Source: Polymorphobacter sp. (GTDB lineage Bacteria; Pseudomonadota; Alphaproteobacteria; Sphingomonadales; Sphingomonadaceae). Taken from it: DNA of 38,500 nucleotides. Below are positions 9,560 through 17,191 of the stretch, piece after piece; the stretch's first letter is position 1; the number at the start of each line of letters is the position of its first letter. Both the position numbers and the translations under genes were made by a program. The stretch is taken from the NCBI RefSeq assembly GCF_025362435.1, contig NZ_JANYGL010000025.1, forward strand, positions 1-38,500, written 5' to 3'. Under the pieces are notes generated by a model that saw only the letters and a list, made by a program, of their open reading frames with translations, was not told the origin of the DNA and did not search any database.

Positions 9560-10093
9560 ATGCCGCGATTGATCCTGTTGAACAAGCCGTACGGCGTTCT
9601 CGCACAGTTTACGGATGATGAAGGGCGCAAGACGCTCAGCGATTATGTCGACGTCCCAGGGGTTTATCCGGCGGGGCGGCTCGACCGTGACAGCGAGGGA
9701 CTGCTCGTCCTGACCGACGACGGCGCCCTTCAGGCACGCATCGCCGACCCGAAGTACAAGCTGGCGAAGACGTATCTCGTCCAGGTCGAGGGCGATCCCG
9801 ATTCCGCCGTGCTCGACCGGCTGCGGCGCGGGGTCGAGCTCAAGGACGGCCCGACCCGCCCCGCCGACGTCGAGCGCATCGACCCGCCCGAGCTATGGCC
9901 CCGCGACCCCCCGGTCCGCTTCCGCAAGACCGTCCCCGACTGCTGGCTGCGCCTGACGATCCGCGAAGGCCGCAATCGGCAGGTCCGGCGGATGACCGCT
10001 GCGGTCGGGCTGCCGACGCTGCGGCTGGTGCGGTGGAGTGTGGGGGAGTGGACGGTCGCGGGGTTGCTGCCGGGGGAGTGGCGGGAGGGGTAG
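9560..10093 (+). CDS. rluE: 23S rRNA pseudouridine synthase RluE
   Basis: RsuA-family pseudouridine synthase, 177 residues, without an S4 domain, like E. coli RluE (23S rRNA U2457). [20 protein letters not shown] matches the family start. The catalytic motif [15 protein letters not shown] has Asp42, and [20 protein letters not shown] is the conserved C-terminal element. The start is set by homology to RluE; the frame stays open far upstream only because of high GC. GGAGG lies 13 nt before the ATG, a little far. Confidence 0.93.
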   Translation: MPRLILLNKPYGVLAQFTDDEGRKTLSDYVDVPGVYPAGRLDRDSEGLLVLTDDGALQARIADPKYKLAKTYLVQVEGDPDSAVLDRLRRGVELKDGPTRPADVERIDPPELWPRDPPVRFRKTVPDCWLRLTIREGRNRQVRRMTAAVGLPTLRLVRWSVGEWTVAGLLPGEWREG

Positions 10094-10166
10094 GGCTGAT
10101 GTGCTGCTGAGCGATGTCCGGATCGGGTGGTGAGCGGTCCGGCGGGTTTTGGGAGCGAAGTAGGAA

Positions 10167-10475
10167 TTAGCTGCCGCTAGAGAGTTCGGTAGCGAGGATC
10201 AAAATTATCGGTCCGCCAACCATCAAACCTATAGATCCCACTGATAAAATGCGTAGCCAGCGCCTCATCGGGCGTGCCGGGTTGAATATCAGAACACTGT
10301 TCACGACAACGATCGTGCCTAGGACGAAGCTAAGTAGAGCCATGCTAACATTTGACCACGACATCATCATCAGAGCTATGCTCCAGACGAAGCCGAGTTC
10401 AAGCACGGCAATCAAGATCGCGACCAAGGCTAACGTAAGTTGTGCTGATGATGGTTTGTCATCGCCATATGCCAT
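10167..10475 (-). CDS. Small membrane protein of unknown function
   Basis: 102 residues with three predicted membrane helices (about 13-36, 45-64 and 75-96), separated by short loops with RPMRRWLR between helices 2 and 3. I do not recognise the family. The gene is visibly AT-richer and uses more rare A/T-ending codons than its neighbours, which suggests recent acquisition or weak codon selection. It lies 102 bp downstream of roxA on the same strand and convergent with rluE. No good Shine-Dalgarno is seen. The coherent hydrophobic pattern supports a real gene. Confidence 0.6.
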   Translation of the reverse strand: MAYGDDKPSSAQLTLALVAILIAVLELGFVWSIALMMMSWSNVSMALLSFVLGTIVVVNSVLIFNPARPMRRWLRILSVGSIGLMVGGPIILILATELSSGS

Positions 10476-10577
10476 CGCGACACGATGCGGCTTCGACGTG
10501 AGAAAAGCAACGACGACACTGCTATCGCGATCGCCGAGGAACCTGGCACGTTCGCTACTGGGCGAAAACCGATGTGG

Positions 10578-11744
10578 TTAGTCCTTCAGATCGAACCCGA
10601 AACTCCCCTGTTCGACCAGCGCCCTAATCAACTTGATCGTCGCGTCGGAGTTCATCGCCGCAGCGTCGAGCACGAGGCGGTCGGTCGATGCCAGTCGTTC
10701 GGCGAGCGCGGCAAATTCGCCATCGCACGCGAAACTCTGCCCATCGACGAACAGCACGACGCCATCGCCCTCGCGAATGAAGGCGAAGCGGCTCGCCGGA
10801 TTGCGGCGCAGCGCGGCACCCCCTGCGAACGCCTCACGGAGCGCCTCCGGCTCGATCAATGCGTCGGGTGACCAGTCGACGTCGTTCTTCGGCGCGCTCG
10901 TATATCCCCCAAACCAGCGGGCGAAGGCGGCGCGGTCGCCGAGCGTTTCGGTGACCATCGCATGCAGCCGCGCGATCGCATCGGGCGCGATCTCTCCCGG
11001 GTTCGCCTGCTCCGCGAGATCAGGATCGGCATAGCGGTCATCATCCCCCAATCCATCGAGCAGATGATCGCACCAGTTCGAGATCAGCTCCGCCCGCGAC
11101 GGCGCGCGGAAGCCGACCGAATACGTCATGCAGTCGTCGCCGACCGCGACCCCGTCGTGCGCGATCCCCGGCGGGACGTAGAGCATGTCGCCGGGCTCGA
11201 GCACCCATCCGTCGGTCGCCACGAAATCCGCCAGCAGCCGCAGATCATCGTGCGCCAGCAGCGCCGTCGCCGCGTCGCACCGGCTCCCGATCTGCCAGCG
11301 GCGGCGGCCGAGCCCCTGGATCAAAAACACGTCATACTGGTCGAAGTGCGGCCCGACGCCGCCGCCGTCGACGGCGTAGCTGACCATGACGTCGTCGATC
11401 CGCCAGTTCGGCACGAAGCGGAACGGCTCGATCAGCGCGGCAACCTCGGGCATCGCGTGGTCGACCGCCTGGACGAGCAGGGTCCATGGCTTCTTGCCCG
11501 GCTTGGCGAAGCGCGACGCCTTGAACGGGCCGTGCTCGAGCTTCCACGTCTTCTTCGTCCGCGTCACGATCCGCGCCTCGACCCCGTCCTCCCCCGCGAG
11601 TCCGGCAAGGTCGTCGGGGTCGATCGGGTTGCGCCACGCGGTGCCGTCGCCGCGGATGAGCAGGGGCTTCTTCTGCCAATGGTCGCGGAGGAAAGCGGCG
11701 GTATCGAAGCCGGGCGGGAAAATTGACGGGTCAGTCATCGACAT
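10578..11744 (-). CDS. roxA: Ribosomal oxygenase RoxA/YcfD-type (JmjC/cupin)
   Basis: 2-oxoglutarate/Fe(II) oxygenase of the YcfD family, which hydroxylates an arginine of ribosomal protein uL16. It has 388 residues, close to E. coli YcfD. DHWQKKPLLIRG is the family N-terminus. The iron triad is His133 and Asp135 (GPHFDQYDVFLIQG) plus His196 (PPGIAHDGVA), and YSVGFRAPS follows. The C-terminal region holds a winged-helix-like domain. The start at 11744 shares one base with the stop of the J-domain gene (TGATG), so the two are coupled. An ATG at 11738 is the alternative. Confidence 0.9.
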   Translation of the reverse strand: MSMTDPSIFPPGFDTAAFLRDHWQKKPLLIRGDGTAWRNPIDPDDLAGLAGEDGVEARIVTRTKKTWKLEHGPFKASRFAKPGKKPWTLLVQAVDHAMPEVAALIEPFRFVPNWRIDDVMVSYAVDGGGVGPHFDQYDVFLIQGLGRRRWQIGSRCDAATALLAHDDLRLLADFVATDGWVLEPGDMLYVPPGIAHDGVAVGDDCMTYSVGFRAPSRAELISNWCDHLLDGLGDDDRYADPDLAEQANPGEIAPDAIARLHAMVTETLGDRAAFARWFGGYTSAPKNDVDWSPDALIEPEALREAFAGGAALRRNPASRFAFIREGDGVVLFVDGQSFACDGEFAALAERLASTDRLVLDAAAMNSDATIKLIRALVEQGSFGFDLKD

Positions 11745-12142
11745 CACCGCCGCGCCAGTAGCAAATCGCGCGCCGCCGTCACGCGTCGCGCCAAATCCGC
11801 CGTCCCGCCCTTGTCCGGATGAACCTGCGCGATCACCCGCCGCCACGCGGCATTTATCGCCGCCGCATCGTCGCTCGGCGCAACCCCAAGGACCGCACGC
11901 GCCTCGGCCAACTCGGCAGGAGCGGGGAGGGGAGCAGGCTTCTTGCGCTTGCCCGCGAACCACCACGCGGCGAGCGCTCCCGCCGCCGCCGCTGCGAATA
12001 ACACCTGCCCCGTCTCGAGCAGCCGCGCGATCAAGATGCCGCCGCCGCCGAGAATCATCAGCCGCTTGAGGTTGGGCAGCAGCACGCCCTCCTTGTGGAG
12101 CCACCACGCGAGCCCCGCCGCGAGGAGGATCGCGATGATCAT
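11744..12142 (-). CDS. Membrane-anchored J-domain protein
   Basis: 132 residues. Two hydrophobic segments (about 1-15 and 28-62) are followed by a basic stretch (GKRKKP) and a C-terminal J domain with the diagnostic HPD at 108-110 in VIAQVHPDKGG. The layout of N-terminal membrane anchor and C-terminal J domain resembles TIM14/DjlA-like co-chaperones that recruit DnaK to the membrane. It overlaps mipZ by 4 nt (ATGA) and roxA by 1 nt. The specific client is unknown. Confidence 0.88.
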   Translation of the reverse strand: MIIAILLAAGLAWWLHKEGVLLPNLKRLMILGGGGILIARLLETGQVLFAAAAAGALAAWWFAGKRKKPAPLPAPAELAEARAVLGVAPSDDAAAINAAWRRVIAQVHPDKGGTADLARRVTAARDLLLARR

Positions 12143-12981
12143 GCCGCTGCGCTGGCTCCCGCAGCACCCGCGTCATCCGCACCGTCGGTGCCAACGCCGC
12201 CCGCCGGAGTCTTCGCCGGCAGGTTCAACCCCGCGACCAGCGCGCGCAGTTCCGCCCGCGCCGCGACATGGCTCAGGCTGAAATCCTCGAGCGCGTCGAC
12301 GTCGAGCAGGGTGAGGCCGCGCGGGAACAGTTCGCGGAAGATGACGCGTTCCGACAGGCCCGGTACGACGCGGAAGCCGACGCGCTTGGCCAGCTCGGTG
12401 AGTGCGCCGCCGACGCGCTTCATGTTGCGCGCCTCGAGGCTCGACAGGCGGTTGCGCAGGACGACCCAGTCGACCGTGCCGCCGTCGACGCGCCCGCGGG
12501 CCTTGCGCGCGTCCCACACCATCTCGGAATAGAAGCTGAGTTTCCGTACCTTGTACGTCTCGGGGTCGACCTGCCCGATCAGGTCGAAGTCGACGAACGA
12601 GTCGTTCATCGGCGTCACCAGCGTGTCGGCGCGGGCAAGCGAGGCGCGGCCCATTGCCGAATCGCGCCCCGGCGTGTCGACGACGACGTAATCGAGCCCT
12701 GCCCACGCATCGAGGCGCTGCCCAAGCGCGGCGACGTCGCCGTCACCGTCGGCGATCACCGCGATCTCGGGCTGGACGAGCGCGAGGTCGCGCTTCTTGG
12801 CGAACATCGCGCGGTTTTCGAGGTAGCGCGCGACGGTCCGCTGGCGCGAGTCGAGGTCGACGACGCCGACGCGGTGTCCGTCATGGGCGAGCGCGACGGC
12901 GATGTGCACCGCCGTCGTCGACTTGCCCGATCCACCCTTCTCGTTGCCGAGCACGATCAGATGTGCTTGCTGCGCGCGCAT
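12139..12981 (-). CDS. mipZ: Division-plane positioning ATPase MipZ
   Basis: ParA/MinD-superfamily ATPase that in Caulobacter forms a gradient from ParB-bound poles and blocks FtsZ assembly. It has 280 residues. The deviant Walker A is GNEKGGSGKST (Lys15, Lys20). VVDLDSRQRTVARYLENR and TPMNDSFVDFDLIGQVDPET are MipZ hallmarks, and DWVVLRNRLSSLEARN and VGFRVVPGLSERVIFRELFP match the Caulobacter protein closely in pattern. It is first in the operon with the J-domain gene and roxA, and divergent from panC with 74 bp between starts. The Ala/Gly-rich tail is low complexity. Confidence 0.95.
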   Translation of the reverse strand: MRAQQAHLIVLGNEKGGSGKSTTAVHIAVALAHDGHRVGVVDLDSRQRTVARYLENRAMFAKKRDLALVQPEIAVIADGDGDVAALGQRLDAWAGLDYVVVDTPGRDSAMGRASLARADTLVTPMNDSFVDFDLIGQVDPETYKVRKLSFYSEMVWDARKARGRVDGGTVDWVVLRNRLSSLEARNMKRVGGALTELAKRVGFRVVPGLSERVIFRELFPRGLTLLDVDALEDFSLSHVAARAELRALVAGLNLPAKTPAGGVGTDGADDAGAAGASAAA

Positions 12982-13055
12982 TACCTAGCCCCAATCGAAC
13001 CCGGCGCGGTGTTTCGTGTACCCGTCCCGCCAAGTCAAACCCGGAGCCCTTGCCC

Positions 13056-13970
13056 GTGACGCCGCCCACCCTGCCGTTAACCTTGTCTCCCGTGCCGTCG
13101 CCCGTGTCGTCGACCTTGCCGTCGACCTTGCCCATCGTCCGGACCGTCGCCGACCTGCGCCGCCACATCGCCGGCTGGGGCGGCGGCGCGCGTGTCGGCC
13201 TCGTGCCGACGATGGGGGCGCTCCACGCCGGGCATCTCGCGCTGGTCGCCGAGGCCCGCGCGGCGGGGGCCGAGCGCGTCGTCGCCAGCCTGTTTGTTAA
13301 CCCGAAGCAGTTCGGCCCCGCCGAGGATCTCGACCGTTATCCGCGCGACGAGGCGGCCGACGCGTCGTCGCTGACCGGGGCAGGCTGCGACCTGTTGTGG
13401 GCACCTTCGGTCGCCGACATGTACCCGCCGGGGTTCGCGACGAGCATCGCGGTGGCGCACCTCGGCGACGGTCTCGACGGCGCGGCGCGGCCCGGGCATT
13501 TCGACGGAGTCGCCATTGTCGTGACGAAGCTGCTCCTCGCGGCCGGCCCGGCGATCGCGGTGTTCGGCGAAAAGGACTGGCAGCAACTCGCGATCATCCG
13601 CCGCTTCGTCGCCGACCTGACGCTACCGGTCGAGATCGTCGGCGCCCCGATCGTCCGCGACCCCGACGGCCTCGCGCTGTCGTCGCGCAACATCTACTTG
13701 AGCACCGACGAACGGAGGCGAGCGCTGGCCTTGCCGCGCGCGCTGGCGGCGGCGCGGGATGCGATTGTCGGCGGGGCTGAGGTCGCGGCGGCGCTGGCCG
13801 AGGCGACGGCGGCGATCACCGCAGCGGGGTTCGACGTCCCCGATTACGTCGCGCTGGTCGATGGCGATTTGCTGCCGATGGCGACGTTGGCCGGGCCGGG
13901 GAGGCTGCTCGCGGCGGCCCGGATCGGGACGACGCGGTTGATCGACAACGTGGCGGTGGTGCCCCGCTGA
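13056..13970 (+). CDS. panC: Pantothenate synthetase PanC
   Basis: Condenses pantoate and beta-alanine using ATP, the last step of pantothenate synthesis. It has 304 residues. VPTMGALHAGH carries the HIGH-like nucleotide motif; SLFVNPKQFGPAEDLDRYPR, GVAIVVTKLL, FGEKDWQQL and DGLALSSRNIYLS are PanC signatures. The start is taken as GTG at 13056, with GGAG 9 nt upstream. It gives a Ser/Pro/Thr/Leu-rich lead of about 26 residues before PIVRTVADLRRHI; a downstream TTG at 13128 would match the standard N-terminus but lacks a ribosome site. Confidence 0.94.
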   Translation: MTPPTLPLTLSPVPSPVSSTLPSTLPIVRTVADLRRHIAGWGGGARVGLVPTMGALHAGHLALVAEARAAGAERVVASLFVNPKQFGPAEDLDRYPRDEAADASSLTGAGCDLLWAPSVADMYPPGFATSIAVAHLGDGLDGAARPGHFDGVAIVVTKLLLAAGPAIAVFGEKDWQQLAIIRRFVADLTLPVEIVGAPIVRDPDGLALSSRNIYLSTDERRRALALPRALAAARDAIVGGAEVAAALAEATAAITAAGFDVPDYVALVDGDLLPMATLAGPGRLLAAARIGTTRLIDNVAVVPR

Positions 13971-14018
13971 GAGGGGGCTGAGACGGCGCGAGTAAAAGCG
14001 CGACGACCTCCTTTGAAC

Positions 14019-14118
14019 CGTCATCCCCGCGCAGGCGGGGACCCATCACCCCAACCATTCGTGGTGATGGGTTCCCGCGTGACGCAAGCGCGTTGCCCTT
14101 CGGGTCGCGGGTATGACG
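14019..14118. repeat. Palindromic repeat of GTCATCCCCGC type (family C)
   Basis: A 100-bp imperfect palindrome with outer arms CGTCATCCCCGCG and CGCGGGTATGACG. The inner arms ACCCATCAC (14041-14049) and GTGATGGGT (14064-14072) match perfectly. Elements beginning GTCATCCC are widespread intergenic repeats in alphaproteobacteria. It lies between the convergent panC and acetyltransferase genes, where it could act as a two-way terminator. The rest of 13971-14248 holds no gene that I can support. Confidence 0.8.
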
Positions 14119-14248
14119 ATCAGAATTAGGAGCATCCTAAGCTAAGCGACGAAAATCGCTCGCTAAAACAAGTGCGCTTGACGCGCGCCCGTGGGTCGCA
14201 ACCGAACCCATCGAAGTGCGGCGGTGTGCGGGCCCTGTGCGGCACGCC

Positions 14249-15385
14249 TCACCCCTTGCGAAACGGCCCCTCTTCATCAAGCATCTCAATGCCTTCGACA
14301 ACAGCCTCACGCTCCGCCGCAAGGAACTCCGCAACCGCACGGCGGAAGCCCTTGTCGGGGATGAAATGTGCCGAATAGGTTGGCGTCGGCCGATAGCCGC
14401 GCGCGAGTTTGTGGCTCCCCTGCGCCCCCGCCTCGACCCGCGCCCGGCCGTTGGCGATCGCCCAGTCGATCGCCTGATAGTAGCACAGTTCGAAGTGGAG
14501 GAACGGCACGTCCTCGCTGCACCCCCAGTAGCGGCCGTACAGGCAGTCGTCGCCGATCAGGTTGAGAGCACCGGCGATGATCAGCGGACCGCGCCGCGCG
14601 ACCGCGAGCAGGACCCGGTCGGCCATGCGTTCGCCGAGCAAAGTGAAGAACTTGCGCGTCAGATAAGGCCGGCCCCATTTGCGGCTGCCGGTGTCCTGGT
14701 AGAAATGCCAGAAGGCGTCCCAATGCTCCTCGGTGATCGCCGGGCCGGTCAGCAGCTCGACGGTGATGCCGTCCGCCAGTGCGCCCTCACGCTCCTTGCG
14801 GATCGCCTTGCGCTTGCGCGACGACAACGCCGCGAGGAAATCGTCGAAGCTCGCATAGCCCTCGTTGACCCAATGGAACTGCTGGTCGATCCGGATCAGC
14901 CACCCCGCCGCCTCGAACAAACCAACCTGATCGGGAATAATGAAGGTCGCATGCGCCGAAGACAGGTGGTTCTGCACCGTCAACGCTTCGGCCGCCCCCA
15001 GCAAAGCAGCGCCAAGTGATTGATCACGCAGCAACAATCGCGCGCCGGTGGCCGGGGTGAAGGGCACGCACGACTGCAGCTTGGGGTAATACGATCCGCC
15101 CGCCCGAGCCCAGGCATCGGCCCAGCCATGGTCGAAGACATACTCGCCCTGGCTGTGCGATTTCAGGTAGTTGGGCATGATCGCTGCGGGTTTCCCGTCA
15201 CGACCGTCGATCACCAGGTGAACCGGCTGCCACCCCGTCCCCCCGACCGCGCTCCCCGAATCCTCGAGCGACGTGAAAAAAGCATGCTGCAGGAACGGGT
15301 TACCTGCTCCAGCGCACGCGTTCCAGTCGTCGGCGGCAATCTCGCGAGCATGCGAAACGATGCGGGCGGTGATGGTTTCAGGCAT
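14249..15385 (-). CDS. FemAB-like GNAT-family acyltransferase (DUF482/COG3146)
   Basis: 378 residues of the FemAB-like peptidogalycan biosynthesis/recognition family. Features include NPFLQHAFFTSLEDSGS near the start, AIMPNYLKSHSQGEYVFDHG, SSRKRKAIRKEREGAL in the middle, WHFYQDTGSRKWGRPYLTR, and the C-terminal FELCYYQAIDWAIANGRARV and GAQGSHKLARGYRP, characteristic of COG3146. The start at 15385 is chosen because residues before it are Arg/Ser-rich shadow sequence. It is last in the DUF3572-HAD-RidA-acyltransferase block. The acceptor substrate is unknown. Confidence 0.88.
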   Translation of the reverse strand: MPETITARIVSHAREIAADDWNACAGAGNPFLQHAFFTSLEDSGSAVGGTGWQPVHLVIDGRDGKPAAIMPNYLKSHSQGEYVFDHGWADAWARAGGSYYPKLQSCVPFTPATGARLLLRDQSLGAALLGAAEALTVQNHLSSAHATFIIPDQVGLFEAAGWLIRIDQQFHWVNEGYASFDDFLAALSSRKRKAIRKEREGALADGITVELLTGPAITEEHWDAFWHFYQDTGSRKWGRPYLTRKFFTLLGERMADRVLLAVARRGPLIIAGALNLIGDDCLYGRYWGCSEDVPFLHFELCYYQAIDWAIANGRARVEAGAQGSHKLARGYRPTPTYSAHFIPDKGFRRAVAEFLAAEREAVVEGIEMLDEEGPFRKG

Positions 15386-15422
15386 CCCCAACCCTACCGT
15401 GCTGCCACGATCAGCGGCACCC

Positions 15423-15884
15423 TCAGTCGCGCACCGCGACAATCGCGTCGATCTCGACCGCGACCCCGAGCGGCAACGCGGCGACCCCGACCGCGCTTCG
15501 GGCATGCCGCCCGATCTCGCCGAACACCGCGACCATCAGGTCCGACGCGCCGTTGCCGACCTTGGGCTGGTCGGTGAAGTCGGGCGTGCAGGCGACGAAA
15601 ACGCCAAGCTTTACAACCCGCTCGACCCGATCGAGGTTGCCGAGCACCGCCTTCATCTGCGCGATCAGCCCGACCGCGCAACGTGCCGCGGCGGCGGCGC
15701 CTTCCTTCGTCGTCATGTCGCCGCCGAGCTTGCCCCGGATCAGCGCGCCATCGGCGTCGAACGGGATCTGCCCCGAGATGTGGAGCAGTCCGCCGTGGAC
15801 GACGCCGGGGACGTAGTTTGCGGCCGGGGCGGCGGCGTGCGGCAGGACGATGCCGAGGTCGCTCAGGCGGGTTTCCGGGTTCAT
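15423..15884 (-). CDS. RidA/YjgF-family enamine/imine deaminase-like protein
   Basis: 153 residues, the longer subgroup of the Rid family, which hydrolyses reactive enamine/imine intermediates formed by PLP enzymes. The substrate-carboxylate Arg is conserved at 129 (GRHARSAVGVAALPLG), followed by VEIDAIVAV with the usual Glu. LLHISGQIPFDADGALIRG is the conserved first strand region. It overlaps the HAD gene by 4 nt (ATGA). The subgroup differs from housekeeping RidA, so the exact substrate is uncertain. Confidence 0.9.
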   Translation of the reverse strand: MNPETRLSDLGIVLPHAAAPAANYVPGVVHGGLLHISGQIPFDADGALIRGKLGGDMTTKEGAAAAARCAVGLIAQMKAVLGNLDRVERVVKLGVFVACTPDFTDQPKVGNGASDLMVAVFGEIGRHARSAVGVAALPLGVAVEIDAIVAVRD

Positions 15885-16495
15885 GACGTCACTCCCAAGG
15901 CAGCTTGCAGGATCGGTAGCGCCGACGGCCAGTCGTCGACCCGCGCATCGGCGTCGGCGCTCGTCGTGATCAAGGCGTGAAGGCGGGGGTCGGCGACCAT
16001 GTGGAGGCGGAACACCTCAGGGGCGGCGCGCTTGACCGAGCCATGATGCGGCGGCAGGTCGTCGATGAACGCGCCGCGCGTCGCGCCATATTCGTCCATC
16101 AGCGCGCGCACCGGCCGGCCCTTGGGCCCGTTATTGGTAACGACGCGATACGGCATGCCGAGGCGGGCGAGTTCATTGGTGCGGACCGCATTGTGCCGGT
16201 CGTCGACGTTGGTCAGGATGACGACATCGCAGTCCTTCGCCAGTGCCGCCAGCGCGTCGGCGGCCCCCGGCGACGGCGTCTGAGTCGGCATGTGGGTGTC
16301 GAAGAAGCCGTTGAGCAGCGGCAGGAAATTCTCCGGCTCGACCGTCGAGCCATCGGGGCGGCGGATGTTGCCCGACAGCGCGAAGCTGTCGAGATGCAGC
16401 GCGAGGTCGTGCTCGGCGGCGAGATAGTCGGTGAACGGGCCGACGAAGTGGAGGAGGACCTCGTCGCAGTCGCAGATGACCAGCGGGCGGCTCAT
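15881..16495 (-). CDS. HAD-family hydrolase
   Basis: 204 residues with the four HAD motifs: DCDEV (nucleophile Asp9, acid/base Asp11), ILTN for motif II, a Lys in NNGPKGRPV for motif III, and FIDDLPPH for the acidic motif IV. A small helical cap lies between motifs I and II. It is probably a phosphatase; the substrate is unknown. It overlaps DUF3572 upstream and the RidA gene downstream by ATGA, forming a tight operon. Confidence 0.88.
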   Translation of the reverse strand: MSRPLVICDCDEVLLHFVGPFTDYLAAEHDLALHLDSFALSGNIRRPDGSTVEPENFLPLLNGFFDTHMPTQTPSPGAADALAALAKDCDVVILTNVDDRHNAVRTNELARLGMPYRVVTNNGPKGRPVRALMDEYGATRGAFIDDLPPHHGSVKRAAPEVFRLHMVADPRLHALITTSADADARVDDWPSALPILQAALGVTS

Positions 16496-16770
16496 CGTGC
16501 CAGCGTCCGGTTCGCCGCGGCCAGTGCGGCAGGGGGGACGTCGAGCGCGGCGGCGGTCGCGATCAGGCTCGGCTCATGGGCTTCGAGGAAACCCAGCACG
16601 GCCGACAGCACCGCGGGCGACCCCGCCTGCGCACGAAGCGTCGCGACGTCGAGGCCAGTCAGGTCGAGGAAGCGCGGACCAAGGTCGGTATCGCCGACGA
16701 TGTGCCCGAGCGCGCGCAGCCCGAGCATCTCGGCGGCGGCGAGCGATATGTCTGGTTTCAGTGTCTGCAT
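16492..16770 (-). CDS. DUF3572 family protein
   Basis: 92 residues, all helical and acidic to neutral. The pattern EMLGLRALGHIVGDTDLGPR, then FLDLTGLDVATLRAQAG, then a LSAVLGFLEAHEPSLIATA helix matches DUF3572, a family restricted to alphaproteobacteria and of unknown function. It is first in the four-gene operon. Its stop overlaps the HAD start (ATGA). Confidence 0.85.
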   Translation of the reverse strand: MQTLKPDISLAAAEMLGLRALGHIVGDTDLGPRFLDLTGLDVATLRAQAGSPAVLSAVLGFLEAHEPSLIATAAALDVPPAALAAANRTLAR

Positions 16771-16877
16771 GGCGCTGCTCTACCGGGGGCAGCCGCGCCG
16801 CGTCGAGCGCCATTTTTCTTCACCGGTGCCTTGGACATCGGCTTCCGCGAATTTGTCGCGCGGGAGGGATGCAAGCG

Positions 16878-16899
16878 GCTGGCGATCGTGGTCGCCAGC
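16878..16899 (-). terminator. Hairpin downstream of rpmG
   Basis: A perfect 8-bp stem GCTGGCGA / TCGCCAGC around a 6-nt loop lies 32 bp past the rpmG stop. It lacks a T-tract, so intrinsic termination is uncertain. The rest of 16771-16931 shows nothing else. Confidence 0.3.
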
Positions 16900-16931
16900 G
16901 ACTCGGCTGCCCGGGCGGACGCCGATCCGGC

Positions 16932-17099
16932 TTACTTGATCTTGGCTTCCTTGAACTCGACATGCTTGCGCACGACGGGATCGTACTTCTTGAACATCAG
17001 CTTTTCGGTCTGCGTGCGCGGGTTCTTCTTGGTCGTGTAGAAGAAGCCGGTGTCGGCGGTGCTGATCAGCTTGATCTTGATCGTAGTCGGCTTGGCCAT
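16932..17099 (-). CDS. rpmG: 50S ribosomal protein L33
   Basis: 55 residues beginning [20 protein letters not shown], then [14 protein letters not shown] and [19 protein letters not shown], the standard alphaproteobacterial L33. It lacks the paired Cys residues of zinc-binding L33, so it is the C-minus form. It lies 92 bp downstream of the rnr stop on the same strand, an arrangement commonly seen in alphaproteobacteria. Confidence 0.97.
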   Translation of the reverse strand: MAKPTTIKIKLISTADTGFFYTTKKNPRTQTEKLMFKKYDPVVRKHVEFKEAKIK

Positions 17100-17191
17100 G
17101 ACGCGTCCCGTGTATTGCTAGAAGCGCGTGAACCTCGGGGCCATCGCGACAGACCGCGCTCTCTGACGGCAGGGGGCATGAAAGTCAAGAC

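Noticed and set aside
12139-12981. Plasmid-type ParA
   Set aside because: The NDSFVDFD and FENR-like motifs, the lack of a ParB gene next to it, and the chromosomal housekeeping neighbours identify MipZ.
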